Positions 8,786 to 18,080 of a stretch of DNA of 64,000 bases are shown piece by piece. Source of the stretch: Zwartia hollandica (GTDB lineage Bacteria; Pseudomonadota; Gammaproteobacteria; Burkholderiales; Burkholderiaceae_B); contig NZ_JAHXRI010000007.1 in assembly GCF_019923725.1 (NCBI RefSeq), forward strand, positions 372,001-436,000. Reading direction: 5' to 3'. The notes under the pieces are model-generated. The model did not search any database. It was given only the letters and a program-made list of their open reading frames with translations, and was not told the DNA's origin. Positions within the stretch are counted from its first letter, which is position 1; each line of letters begins with the position of its first letter. The position numbers and the translations under genes are program-made.

Positions 8786-11700
8786 GACTTAGGCCCTGCC
8801 TCGGGGGTGGATTCTTCGGCTCTCGCACTAGGCTCTTTTGCTTTGACCACGTCTTGCTTGCGAGTCAGCCACAAATAGAACATCGGCACAAAAATTGTCG
8901 CGATAAAGGTAGAAACCAACATCCCCCCAAACACCCCAGTCCCCATAGATTTCCGAGCTGCTGCGCCCGCACCAGAGGAAATCACTAAGGGAAAAACCCC
9001 CAGAATGAACGCCAAAGAAGTCATCACAATTGGCCTAAAGCGCTGTTTTGCTGCAAGCAGTGCGGCATCCATGTTACTCAAACCTTGTGCGCGCTTTTGG
9101 GCAGCAAACTCGACGATCAAAATCGCATTCTTCGCAGAGAGTCCGACCAATACAATCAAGCCAATTTGAAAGTAAATGTCATTGGGCATCGAACGTACCC
9201 AAATAGAAAACAAGGCCCCAAACAATGCAAAAGGAACCGCAAGCAACACAGCAAGAGGCAAAGACCAACGCTCGTATTGCGCAGCCAAGATCAGAAAGAC
9301 CATAACGATTCCGAATGCAAAAGCTAAGCCTGAGGCAGTACCCGTGCGAATTTGCTGATAAGCCTGACCTGCCCATGCCAACTCATAACCCGTCGGCAAA
9401 CTCGCTCCTGCAACCGCTTGAACAAGACTGATCGCTTCGCCTGAACTCACACCAGGGGCAGCACTTCCAAGCACCTTCGCCGCCAAGAAACCGTTAAAAC
9501 GCTCAAGCTGCTCTGGCCCGACAAGACTCGACACGGTAAGCAACGCTGCAATTGGAACCATACTGCCGTTATCAGCGCGAACGTAAAGCTCACCGAGATC
9601 GGTGGGCGAGGCGCGATATTGGGAATCAGCCTGCATCTGCACGCGGTAGGTGCGTCCGTTTAAGTTGAAATCATTGACATACAGCGAGCCCATCAGCGCT
9701 TGTAAACTGAAATACACATCTGCCACCGCTATACCCAGAGACAGCGCCTTCGCCTCATCCACTTCAACGTACAGCTGAGGCGATGTCGGCCTAAAGAACG
9801 TATTGATACCCGTCAGCTTTGATTGCTTTTTCAGTTCGTCAATAAAATTATTTGTGACAAGCGCCAAATTAGGCACCGATGGCTCGCCTTTAGACTGCAC
9901 GTAGAACTCAAAACCTCCAGCCGAGCCTAAACCACGAATTGGAGGTGGGTTGAATACGAGCGCCATACCGTCGGGCAATGTCATTCCCAGGCCAGTAAAT
10001 TTTTTCGCAAGCTGGTCCGAGGAGGACTCACGTTGATCCCAGTCTTTTAAGGGAATAAAAATCGTGCCTGCATTCGTACGACGCCCCCCTCCGATAATGT
10101 CATTACCAGCGATAACAAATACCCTCGCCACGCCTGGATCTTGGGCAACTTTTTTCTGAAAGGCATCCCCTGTGGCTTGTGTTCGCTGCAAGCTTGCACC
10201 GTCGGGCAACACGAGCGCGCTAATCAAATAGCCCTGATCTTCTGGCGGAACAAAGCCACCCGGTACCAACCGAAACATCACAAAACAACCTACGACTATT
10301 GCTCCGAACACAGAGGCACCAAATAGTCGGTGATACAGCGTGAACTTGACCAAAACAGTGTATTTCTCTGTGAAGGCGGAGAAGGCGCGATTGAACCAAC
10401 GAAATCCCTTTGGCTCGTGATGACTAGGCTTGAGCAGCACCCCGCATAGTGCGGGCGTAAGCGTCAGTGCCACGACTCCCGACAACACAACAGCAAGCGC
10501 AACTGTCACGGCGAACTGCTGATATAACTTGCCAGCGATACCGCCCAAAAATGCGACAGGAATGAATACGGCAGACAAAACAAGAACAATCGCCACTACG
10601 GCGCCTGACACTTCCTGCATCGCTTCATAGGCTGCATCCTTCGGAGACAATTGACGCTCCGCCATCAACCGCTCGACGTTTTCTAGCACGACGATCGCAT
10701 CATCCACCACAATGCCAATCGACAATACCATTGCAAATAATGTCAGCGTGTTGATCGAAAAGCCAAAGACCCAAAGACCTGCGAACGTGCCAATCAAGGA
10801 TACGGGAACCGCTATTAGGGGAATCAGCGTTGCACGCCAATTTTGCAAGAAAACAAAAACGACTATCGCCACCAGCACCATTGCCTCGGCGAGCGTTTTC
10901 AACACCTCATTGATTGAGGCGGTCACAAACTTTGTGGTGTCAAAGGGAATTACATACTCAATACCTGGCGGGAATTTTTTCTCAAGCTCTTGCATTTTCT
11001 TGCGGACACTTTCCGCAACCGCAAGCGCATTTGCGCCCGATTGCAGATACGTCGCCACCAACGCAACCGGCTTACCGAGCAGCATCGTATTGGCGTCATA
11101 GTCAGCCGCTCCGAGCTCGACACGCGCGACATCCTTCAAACGCAACACCCCACCCGCACCCGTGGATCGAATCACGATTTCGCCGAATTGCTCTGGGGTC
11201 ACAAGCCGCCCCTTGGCAGTAACCGTGTAGACGAGCTGCTGCCCCTCTGGGGCGGGCTCCTGACCAATCTTGCCGGCCACATTCTGCTTGTTTTGCGCAG
11301 CGATTGCAGCAGCCACATCGGTCGCAGTCAAACCCAACTGCGCCATGCGATCAGGTTTGAGCCAAATACGCATTGCATAATCTTTAGCGCCCAAGACTGC
11401 CGCATCACCTACGCCAGGCAAGCGCTTGAGCTCATCTAAGACATTGACCAACGCATAGTTGGACAAGTAAAGATTGGAGTGCTCATCCTTGGGCGAGGTA
11501 ATTGCGGCCACCATCAAAATGTCGTTAGAACGCTTTTGAGCGGTAACACCAAACTGACGGACGATATCCGGCAAACGCGGCTCTGCGATCTTGACGCGGT
11601 TATTGACGTTGACCGTCGCTGTGTCAACATTCGTACCCACCTCGAACGTTGCCGTAATCACCAAGGTTCCGCTCGATTGCGCAACAGAATTAAAAAAGAG

Positions 11701-11931
11701 CAAATTTTCGACGCCAGAAAGCTGCTCTTCAATGGGGCCAGCGACGGTTCGCGTCAACGTTTCAGTCGAGGCCCCGGGGTAGTTTGCGGTGATGATGACC
11801 GTAGGAGGTGCAATCTGTGGGTACTGCGCGATTGGCAATCCCCGTGCAGCCATCAAGCCCGCGATAACGATGGTGATGGAAATCACAGCCGCAAAAATCG
11901 GCCGGCTGATGAAGAAGCTCGAAAAGCTCAT
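8782..11931 (-). CDS. RND multidrug efflux pump, AcrB/MexB type (HAE1 family)
   Basis: The 1049-residue protein has the standard length for a hydrophobe/amphiphile pump and starts with FFISRPIFAAVISITIVIAG. It has two repeats of membrane helix, large periplasmic porter domain and helix bundle. The proton-relay Asp pair in helix 4 is present (GIVVDDAIVVLENVER), as are the FVPPEDQGY and PAPEGQQL periplasmic motifs and the final RFRPIVMTSLAFILGVFPL block. It works as an inner-membrane trimer exporting hydrophobic compounds. The 4-base overlaps with the adaptor upstream and the channel downstream show a tight operon. No TetR or two-component regulator lies beside it in the window. Confidence 0.96.
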   Translation of the reverse strand: MSFSSFFISRPIFAAVISITIVIAGLMAARGLPIAQYPQIAPPTVIITANYPGASTETLTRTVAGPIEEQLSGVENLLFFNSVAQSSGTLVITATFEVGTNVDTATVNVNNRVKIAEPRLPDIVRQFGVTAQKRSNDILMVAAITSPKDEHSNLYLSNYALVNVLDELKRLPGVGDAAVLGAKDYAMRIWLKPDRMAQLGLTATDVAAAIAAQNKQNVAGKIGQEPAPEGQQLVYTVTAKGRLVTPEQFGEIVIRSTGAGGVLRLKDVARVELGAADYDANTMLLGKPVALVATYLQSGANALAVAESVRKKMQELEKKFPPGIEYVIPFDTTKFVTASINEVLKTLAEAMVLVAIVVFVFLQNWRATLIPLIAVPVSLIGTFAGLWVFGFSINTLTLFAMVLSIGIVVDDAIVVLENVERLMAERQLSPKDAAYEAMQEVSGAVVAIVLVLSAVFIPVAFLGGIAGKLYQQFAVTVALAVVLSGVVALTLTPALCGVLLKPSHHEPKGFRWFNRAFSAFTEKYTVLVKFTLYHRLFGASVFGAIVVGCFVMFRLVPGGFVPPEDQGYLISALVLPDGASLQRTQATGDAFQKKVAQDPGVARVFVIAGNDIIGGGRRTNAGTIFIPLKDWDQRESSSDQLAKKFTGLGMTLPDGMALVFNPPPIRGLGSAGGFEFYVQSKGEPSVPNLALVTNNFIDELKKQSKLTGINTFFRPTSPQLYVEVDEAKALSLGIAVADVYFSLQALMGSLYVNDFNLNGRTYRVQMQADSQYRASPTDLGELYVRADNGSMVPIAALLTVSSLVGPEQLERFNGFLAAKVLGSAAPGVSSGEAISLVQAVAGASLPTGYELAWAGQAYQQIRTGTASGLAFAFGIVMVFLILAAQYERWSLPLAVLLAVPFALFGALFSIWVRSMPNDIYFQIGLIVLVGLSAKNAILIVEFAAQKRAQGLSNMDAALLAAKQRFRPIVMTSLAFILGVFPLVISSGAGAAARKSMGTGVFGGMLVSTFIATIFVPMFYLWLTRKQDVVKAKEPSARAEESTPEAGPKS

Positions 11932-13073
11932 CGAGTGTCCTTCGACGCCTGGGTTTGTTGCTCGAGCGGAACCACCGTGGGCTGAACCACCGCGCCGGGG
12001 CGTATCTTGATAATCTGATCAACGACAACGCGATCGCCCTCTTTCAAGCCAGACAACACCACCCAGTTTTGCCCGAGCCACGTCCCCATCTTCAAGGGAG
12101 TTGGCACCACTTTGTTGTCGTTGCCCACGGTCCAGACCATGTAGCCGCGATCATTTTGAATGACCGCCCGCTGCGGAACTAAAAACACATTATTGAGACT
12201 ACCTGTCGTAATTTTTACGCGCAAAAACTGTCCCGGCAATATGGCACGGTCTGGATTAGGAAACTCCGCTCTGAGCTGCTGGGTGCCCAGCTTGGGATCA
12301 ATAAATACCGATCGGAAATTTAGTTTGCCTGGCTGATCGTAGACTCGCCCATTCCCTAACAACAATTGGACCGGCGCGTCGATTGGCGCTTCTGACTTTC
12401 CTGACGGCAATCGGGACGCATCTGCACTTGATAAACCAAACCGTACCCAAATCGGATCAACTTGATAAATCGATGTCAGCCAGCCGGCATCACCAGTGCT
12501 CGTAATGAGATGGCCCTCAGGACGTAATGCACGACCTGACACACCTTCCACTGGTGCCGTAACCGTTGTCCAAGCTAGATTTAACTTTGCAGTCTTGAGT
12601 GTGGCTTGAGCAATCTCATTAATTGAGGTCGCATCGTCAAACTCTTTCCGGCTAACGGCTTGTTGGCTAAAAAGTTTTTTGAGTCGCGCAGCTTCGCGCT
12701 CTGTTTGCTTAGCGCGCGCCTGCGCTTCATCTAAAGCATTTTGAAATGGAACTGGGTCTATTTGAAACAGTGGCTGTCCCTCTTTAACGACGGACCCCTC
12801 GACATACAAGCGCTTCAGTAAAATACCGTTCACGCGGGCGCGAACTTCGGTCTCTTTTGCGCCTTCGGCTTGCCCAGTGACCTCAATCGTGCTCGGCACC
12901 GAGGTGGCACGCGCCTCAATAACGGATACCGCCAGCGGTGCTGCGGGTGCGCCCTGCGACCAAACAGGGGGTGCGACCGCGACCAGACACACCGGCACCA
13001 CTAACTTCATCAGCCAAGACGCCTCGACCAATCTCTTGAAAGAGATCGCTTCACCCGCTACTGCTTTGATCAT
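11928..13073 (-). CDS. RND efflux periplasmic adaptor (AcrA-type)
   Basis: This first gene of the minus-strand pump operon has 381 residues. An N-terminal hydrophobic signal (LVVPVCLVAVAPPVWSQGA) probably exports it; no lipobox cysteine is evident. Lipoyl and hairpin motifs follow: VRARVNGILLKRLYVEGSVV, GQPLFQIDPVPF, LFSQQAVSRKEFDDA, VTAPVEGVSGRALRPEGHL, then the barrel domain with LPGQFLRVKI and NVFLVPQRAVIQND. A start with AGGA upstream fits the ATG at 13073. The 74 bases to the next gene must hold the operon promoter, but I could not assign a convincing -35/-10 pair there. Confidence 0.94.
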   Translation of the reverse strand: MIKAVAGEAISFKRLVEASWLMKLVVPVCLVAVAPPVWSQGAPAAPLAVSVIEARATSVPSTIEVTGQAEGAKETEVRARVNGILLKRLYVEGSVVKEGQPLFQIDPVPFQNALDEAQARAKQTEREAARLKKLFSQQAVSRKEFDDATSINEIAQATLKTAKLNLAWTTVTAPVEGVSGRALRPEGHLITSTGDAGWLTSIYQVDPIWVRFGLSSADASRLPSGKSEAPIDAPVQLLLGNGRVYDQPGKLNFRSVFIDPKLGTQQLRAEFPNPDRAILPGQFLRVKITTGSLNNVFLVPQRAVIQNDRGYMVWTVGNDNKVVPTPLKMGTWLGQNWVVLSGLKEGDRVVVDQIIKIRPGAVVQPTVVPLEQQTQASKDTR

Positions 13074-13147
13074 GAAAAATCCTAGCTTATATGCCTGAAC
13101 TTATCATTTTATACGGGTAAACCTCAGCAATCCCTCCGCTGCAAGGC

Positions 13148-14236
13148 TTACTTTAAGTTTCTGCAAATCGCCTGCGTCATCTCGGTGCATGACGCCAAGC
13201 CGCCCAAATCTCTCGGAATCGTCTTTCCTTGTGCCAAGGTAAGCTCGACCGCCCGATCCACTCGCTGTGACGCCTCAGTCAAACGAGGATCAGCATGGCG
13301 ATCCCCCAACCACTGCAGCATGAACGAGCCCGACAAAATCGTCGCTAAGGGACTCGCAATGTTTTGGCCAGCAATATCAGGGGCAGACCCATGCGCCCCC
13401 TGAAATAAGCCGTGGTGGTCACCAAGCTCGCCAGAAGGGGCGATACCCATTCCACCGACCGTTGCTGCGCCCAAGTCCGAAATGATGTCCCCAAAAAGGT
13501 TTTCTGCCACGATCACATCATAAAACTCGGGACGTTTTACTAAATGCACTGTCATTGCGTCGACATACGAGTAGTCAATTGACACGTCAGGATAGTCTTT
13601 CGCAACATCATCACACACCGAACGAAAGAAGGCGTAGCTGCGCAGGATGTTGGCCTTATCGCATACCGTTATTCGTCGCTTGTGATCAGACGGCGCACCG
13701 TTTCGCTTGCGTGACAAGTCAAAAGCAAAACGTGCAATCCGCTCGCAACCTTTTCGAGTGAGCACCAGCGTGTCCGTCGCGACTTCCCCGCGCAGCAATA
13801 CGCCAGCGCCTCGACTTGCGTATAAACCTTCCGTGTTCTCTCGCACGATGACATAATCAATGTCCCCGGCACGGCGATTCTTGAGTGGTGAAAAGTCCGC
13901 TTGATACAACCGAATTGGTCGCACATTGGCGTATAAGTCGAGCTTGAACCGCAACTGCAAATGCAGATCGTTGCCCACCTCAGTACCGTCGGGATAGGTC
14001 ACATTGGGCAAACCCGCTGCACCATGCAACATAGCGTGTGCATTTTTACAGGCTTCAAACGTGTCAGGCGGAAGCACTTGGCCAGACTTTACGTAATGGG
14101 TTGCGCCCCCAGGAAAATCATCAAACGAAACGATGCCTTCCCCTAACGCCTCCTTCAAGACCAGAACTGCTGCCTGACAAACTTCGGGACCGATGCCATC
14201 CCCTTCGATTGTGGCGACTTGATATTTGGCAAGCAT
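13148..14236 (-). CDS. Isocitrate/isopropylmalate dehydrogenase family protein
   Basis: This is an NAD(P)-dependent beta-hydroxyacid oxidative decarboxylase of 362 residues. Family motifs are VATIEGDGIGPEV at the N-terminus, VRENTEGLYASRG (substrate Arg and Ser/Thr region), and the metal/NAD block NLFGDIISDLGAATVGGMG followed by FQGAHGSAPDIAGQ. I place the start at 14236 because AGGAGAG lies five bases upstream; the frame is open ten codons further. No leuCD genes are near, so tartrate/malate-type or homoisocitrate-type substrates are as likely as isopropylmalate. It is divergent from the DsbA-like gene. Confidence 0.85.
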   Translation of the reverse strand: MLAKYQVATIEGDGIGPEVCQAAVLVLKEALGEGIVSFDDFPGGATHYVKSGQVLPPDTFEACKNAHAMLHGAAGLPNVTYPDGTEVGNDLHLQLRFKLDLYANVRPIRLYQADFSPLKNRRAGDIDYVIVRENTEGLYASRGAGVLLRGEVATDTLVLTRKGCERIARFAFDLSRKRNGAPSDHKRRITVCDKANILRSYAFFRSVCDDVAKDYPDVSIDYSYVDAMTVHLVKRPEFYDVIVAENLFGDIISDLGAATVGGMGIAPSGELGDHHGLFQGAHGSAPDIAGQNIASPLATILSGSFMLQWLGDRHADPRLTEASQRVDRAVELTLAQGKTIPRDLGGLASCTEMTQAICRNLK

Positions 14237-14382
14237 TACATCTCTCCTGAACGGTGGCGCACACAAAAGTGGCTAATTAACAAGCAAGGAATTTTCCCAT
14301 GATACAGGCTTCAAACCCTTCTCCAACGGGCAATTGGGCTAACATGGCACGAATGTAATGCGCGCACAAACTCGGAAAGCCC

Positions 14383-15042
14383 ATGACTGTCAAAATTGAT
14401 TATGTTTCAGATATTGCGTGCCCCTGGTGCGCGGTTGGTCTCGGCGGCCTCGAACAAGCCATCAAAAATATTGGTGACGAGTTTGAAGTTGAGATTCACT
14501 TCCAACCCTTCGAGTTAAATCCCGATATGCCACCGGGCGGACAAGAGGTTTTTGAACATCTCACCCAAAAATATGGCAAAACGGTTGAGCAAGTGCGCGC
14601 CACGCAAAACGACATTAAGGCGCGCGCCGCGGCGGTGGGGTATCCCTTCCATCCCGAAGGGCGCAAACACGTCTACAACACATTTAATGCACACAGATTG
14701 TTGTATTGGGCCGGACTTGAACATGGTGCACAAGCGCAGCATCGCCTTAAACGTGAATTACTCATCACCTACTTTCAGTTGGCGGTCGATCTGGATGATC
14801 CCAAGAACGTTCTCGACGCAGTCAGCCGCGCGGAATTAGACACAGACCGTGCGGCAAGTATCTTGGCGACCGATGAGTTCGCTGCAGAGGTACGCGCACA
14901 GCAAGTGAAATACACCTCGATGGGGATTCATTCTGTCCCCTCGATCATCGTTAACGAGAAATACTTGCTGCAAGGCGCGCAGCCTGCTGACGCCTTCGAA
15001 CAAGCACTCAGGCAAGTCGCTGCCGAGAATCAAAATAACTAG
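14383..15042 (+). CDS. DsbA family oxidoreductase (FrnE / 2-hydroxychromene-2-carboxylate isomerase-like)
   Basis: The 219-residue protein has a thioredoxin fold with an inserted helical domain. The active-site CPWC is at residues 13-16 (VSDIACPWCAVGL), and the cis-Pro loop near residue 185 reads GIHSVPSIIVNEKYLLQGAQ. There is no signal peptide, so it is cytoplasmic, like FrnE-type DsbA homologues and the isomerases of aromatic degradation. With a catabolic gene cluster following, a glutathione-dependent isomerase role is possible, but the CXXC points more to thiol-disulfide chemistry. GGAAAG lies just upstream of the ATG. Confidence 0.85.
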   Translation: MTVKIDYVSDIACPWCAVGLGGLEQAIKNIGDEFEVEIHFQPFELNPDMPPGGQEVFEHLTQKYGKTVEQVRATQNDIKARAAAVGYPFHPEGRKHVYNTFNAHRLLYWAGLEHGAQAQHRLKRELLITYFQLAVDLDDPKNVLDAVSRAELDTDRAASILATDEFAAEVRAQQVKYTSMGIHSVPSIIVNEKYLLQGAQPADAFEQALRQVAAENQNN

Positions 15043-15105
15043 TCAGCAGTCCGGTATTTCGGTAAAACTGATAACAATTTACAAATATCTCAACGGAGAC
15101 ATCAA

Positions 15106-15879
15106 ATGGATCTCGGACTAAAAAATCGGGTCGCACTCGTGACAGGCGGATCACAAGGCATCGGTAAGGCCTGTGCGATCAAGCTAGCCGAAGAAGGCGC
15201 CACCGTGGTGATCGCTGCACGCGGCCGTGAACTTTTGGATCAAGTTGCTGCAGAAATCCGCGCAGCGGGCGGCAAAGTGCTAGCCATTGCAGCAGACGTC
15301 AGCCAGGACGCAGAGTGTGCTCGTATCATCCAAGAGGTCCTGAAGGCTTATGGGCGTATTGATATTCTGATCAATAACGCTGGTACCTCAGCGACCGGCG
15401 AGTTTGAATCAGTGACCGACAAAGACTGGCAGGCTGATTTTGATCTTAAATTATTCGCTGCGATTCGTTTGTCGCGCCTCGCGATTCCAGAAATGCGCAA
15501 AAACAAATGGGGTCGCATTATCAACGTCACAAATATCGGCGCCAAACAACCCAAGGCCAAGTCTATGCCTACCACTGTGACGCGTGCGGCAGGCTTGGCA
15601 ATGACCAAAGCACTGTCTAAAGAATTTGCAGCAGACAACATTTTGGTCAACAGCGTATGTATCGGTCTGATTCGCGCAGGTCAACATGAGCGTAAGGCAG
15701 CAAAAGCGGGAATTCCCGTCGAAGAGCTGTACGAAAAACAGGGCAAAGAGGTTCCACTCGGTCGTGTAGGTCGCGCCGAAGAGGTCGCTAACGTCGTGGC
15801 GTTCTTTTCTTCAGAGGCTTCGAGCTACGTCACGGGCAGCAGCGTCAATCTTGACGGCGGCACCTCGGCGGTCATGTAA
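15106..15879 (+). CDS. SDR family protein lacking the catalytic Tyr/Lys pair
   Basis: The 257-residue Rossmann protein keeps the cofactor motif TGGSQGIG, the DVS and NNAG motifs, and the C-terminal YVTGSSVNLDGG block of 3-oxoacyl-ACP-reductase-like SDRs. At the place of the usual YxxxK it reads TTVTRAAGLAMTKAL, so Tyr becomes Thr and Lys becomes Arg, and the Ser-containing strand reads NVTNIGAKQP. It therefore probably binds NAD(P) but may not use the classical proton relay. GGAGAC precedes the ATG. The next gene, a haloacid dehalogenase, starts 2 bases after its stop, so the two are co-transcribed. Confidence 0.85.
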   Translation: MDLGLKNRVALVTGGSQGIGKACAIKLAEEGATVVIAARGRELLDQVAAEIRAAGGKVLAIAADVSQDAECARIIQEVLKAYGRIDILINNAGTSATGEFESVTDKDWQADFDLKLFAAIRLSRLAIPEMRKNKWGRIINVTNIGAKQPKAKSMPTTVTRAAGLAMTKALSKEFAADNILVNSVCIGLIRAGQHERKAAKAGIPVEELYEKQGKEVPLGRVGRAEEVANVVAFFSSEASSYVTGSSVNLDGGTSAVM

Positions 15880-15881
15880 TC

Positions 15882-16601
15882 ATGAGCGCACTCACCTCTA
15901 GCGTTAAAGCAATGGTGTTCGACACCTTTGGCTCCGTCGTGGACTGGCGCGGCAGCATTACGCGCGATCTCACTCGTTGGGGCGCAGAGAACGGCTACAG
16001 CTGCGACTGGACTGCACTTGCGGTGAAGTGGCGCTCGCTCTACCAGCCCTCAATGGAAAAAGTACGGAGCGGCCAGAGGGAATGGACCATTCTTGATGTA
16101 TTACACCGTGAGTCACTCGAGCAATTATTGCCAGAGTTTGGTCTTGAGAAAATGACAGAAGCCCAACGCCAGCATGTCAATAAGGTTTGGCATCGGCTGG
16201 ACGGCTGGCCAGATGCCGTTGCAGGTCTGACACGCCTAAAGAGCAAATACATTATTGCGCCACTGTCTAACGGAAATGTTTCGCTGCTGACCGACATCGC
16301 CAAATACACAGGCTTGCCTTGGGATTTGAACCTGTCGACCGAGGTGTTTCGTTGCTACAAACCGCAGCCACAGTCTTACTTGGGCGTTGCCAATATCCTG
16401 CAACTCGACCCAAGCGAAGTCATGATGTGTGCCGCACACAATGACGACTTAGCCGCGGCGCGCAAAGTGGGACTAAAAACGGCTTTTTGGCCACGACCGA
16501 CAGAACATGGCCCTGAACAAAAGACCAATCTAAGTGCTTCAGAGAACTGGGATATTGTCGCCAAAGACATCCGAGATCTCGCTACCCAGATGGGTGTCTA
16601 A
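15882..16601 (+). CDS. Haloacid dehalogenase, type II (HAD superfamily)
   Basis: The 239-residue protein is typical in length for L-2-haloacid dehalogenases. Motif I is MVFDTFGSVVDWRGSI with nucleophile Asp near residue 14, motif II is PLSNGNVSLL, motif III Lys lies in EVFRCYKPQP, and motif IV is CAAHNDDLAAARKVGLKTAF, the signature of the type II group. The reaction would be hydrolytic removal of halide from 2-haloalkanoic acids, though many such proteins have other phosphatase-like substrates. It is directly downstream of the atypical SDR, and both are likely one transcript. It is convergent with yaeQ. Confidence 0.88.
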   Translation: MSALTSSVKAMVFDTFGSVVDWRGSITRDLTRWGAENGYSCDWTALAVKWRSLYQPSMEKVRSGQREWTILDVLHRESLEQLLPEFGLEKMTEAQRQHVNKVWHRLDGWPDAVAGLTRLKSKYIIAPLSNGNVSLLTDIAKYTGLPWDLNLSTEVFRCYKPQPQSYLGVANILQLDPSEVMMCAAHNDDLAAARKVGLKTAFWPRPTEHGPEQKTNLSASENWDIVAKDIRDLATQMGV

Positions 16602-16614
16602 AGCAGCGTTGGGG

Positions 16615-17154
16615 CTACTCCCGCCAGACCTCTTGCTCAATGGTGAGCTGACCTCGATCACTTGACACAAATAGCTCACCATCCTGAATGTTTACGTGCA
16701 GTGTCATCGTGCGCTGCGCCCAGGAAGCAAGCTCTTTTGTTTGTTCTGAAGGCAGGCAGACCACGCGAAGATTACGCGTGCGTTCGAGTTTACTGCGCAC
16801 AGACTCCCACCAAAGCTTACTGTTATGTCCCGCATAACAATAAACAACAACTTGCTTAGCGCGACCGCAGGCCTTGAGGATGCGGCGCTCCTCAGGTTGA
16901 CCCACCTCTATCCACAGATCGATCGCGCCAGTTAAGTCCTTGAGCCAAACATCGGGCTCGTCCGTGTCGCTCAAACCCTTTGTGAATGCCAGATCCTCTT
17001 GTGCATACAGGGCAAACGCGAGCAAGCGCACCATCATGCGCTCATCCGTCTCGGAGGGATGCCTAGCCAAGGTCAGCGCATGGCTTCCGTAATAGTGACG
17101 ATCCGAGTCCGCCACGTTGAGTTCAGCCTTATAAATCGTTGCACGCAGAGCCAT
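16615..17154 (-). CDS. yaeQ: YaeQ family protein
   Basis: The 179-residue protein begins MALRATIYKAELNVAD and contains LTLARHPSETDERMMVRLLA, the conserved family block, followed by DEPDVWLKDLTGAIDLWIEVG. YaeQ has a PD-(D/E)XK nuclease-like fold; its cellular function is not firmly known. The frame is open 31 codons upstream, but the family start and the overlap with the divergent FAH-type gene favour the ATG at 17154, although its ribosome site (AAGAATTCCT) is weak. It is convergent with the dehalogenase gene, 13 bases between stops. Confidence 0.9.
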   Translation of the reverse strand: MALRATIYKAELNVADSDRHYYGSHALTLARHPSETDERMMVRLLAFALYAQEDLAFTKGLSDTDEPDVWLKDLTGAIDLWIEVGQPEERRILKACGRAKQVVVYCYAGHNSKLWWESVRSKLERTRNLRVVCLPSEQTKELASWAQRTMTLHVNIQDGELFVSSDRGQLTIEQEVWRE

Positions 17155-17240
17155 AGGAATTCTTAGATTGTGGACGACAGCGGGGTGCCGGCAAGAGAGA
17201 TCTGGATTATCCTTGATTCCCGACCACAGAGTGAAATTTA

Positions 17241-18023
17241 ATGACAAATTCGCATATTGCTGCAGTCACACATGCCTTGCTTGCAGCTCGGGCTGACAAG
17301 AGCCCCATCGATCCTACGCCCTTGTTAACTGAGCTACAGAACGCACAAGAGGCACAAGCAGTGCAGGAGCAGGTGTTGGAGGCGCTTGCGCCCAACCAAC
17401 GTATACCAGCGCGCTTCTGGAAGTCAGGTGGGCCCTCTAGGCAAAGTGACATCGCCAACACGGCACTGCTCGAAAGCGGTATTTGGTCAAGCCCGGCCAA
17501 AGCAGGCGATCACGCCTTCAATATCCGCTTGATCGAAATTGAAATCGCCTTCAAAACCAAACGCAGCGTGACGGCTCAAGAAGCAGTCAATATGACACAA
17601 GAACAAGGTCATGGCCTTATCGATGCACTGACAGTCTCTATCGAACTTGTCGACTCGCGCTGGATCCAGAACGACAAAGCTTCGCCGCTACTCAAACTTG
17701 CTGACATGCAATCGCACGGCGCGTTAGTCTTAGGTGACTGGCTACCCTACAGCGAACGCGAGGTACATCGAGACTGGTCCAAGCAACGCTGCACCGTAAA
17801 AATCGGGGACAACCCAACGCGCGAGTTTATCGGAACCCATTCGTTACAGGATCCACGCTGGGTCATCCCCTTTTGGATACAACATGCCACTAACGGTAAC
17901 GTCACCTTGCCTGCAGGCTCAATTGTGACTACTGGCAGCTGGTGCGGTATGCCCGCAGCCCAAGCCGGTGACTTAGTCGTTGCCCAGTTTGACGGGATCG
18001 GTACTGCTAGCGTTCAACTCTAA
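17241..18023 (+). CDS. 2-keto-4-pentenoate hydratase / FAH superfamily protein
   Basis: This 260-residue protein belongs to the MhpD/DmpH-type branch of the fumarylacetoacetate hydrolase fold. It shows metal-binding acidic residues in IRLIEIEIAFKT (E-I-E), the conserved HSLQDPRWVIPFWIQHA block, LPAGSIVTTGSWCGMPAAQAGD (usually VxTGSCTG near the end), and VVAQFDGIGTASV. Members add water to 2-hydroxy-2,4-dienoates or decarboxylate related oxo acids. It lies just ahead of the acyl-CoA operon at 18081 with 57 bases between them and may feed into it. Function is inferred from family only. Confidence 0.83.
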   Translation: MTNSHIAAVTHALLAARADKSPIDPTPLLTELQNAQEAQAVQEQVLEALAPNQRIPARFWKSGGPSRQSDIANTALLESGIWSSPAKAGDHAFNIRLIEIEIAFKTKRSVTAQEAVNMTQEQGHGLIDALTVSIELVDSRWIQNDKASPLLKLADMQSHGALVLGDWLPYSEREVHRDWSKQRCTVKIGDNPTREFIGTHSLQDPRWVIPFWIQHATNGNVTLPAGSIVTTGSWCGMPAAQAGDLVVAQFDGIGTASVQL

Positions 18024-18080
18024 ATCAGATACATTCTTAATTAAATCAACAATTCAAATTTTATTTACTGGAGACAACCC

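Noticed and set aside
15882-16601. Claim of true organohalide degradation
   Set aside because: Type II HAD proteins of this kind are widespread and often have other substrates; no further halide-related gene is near.
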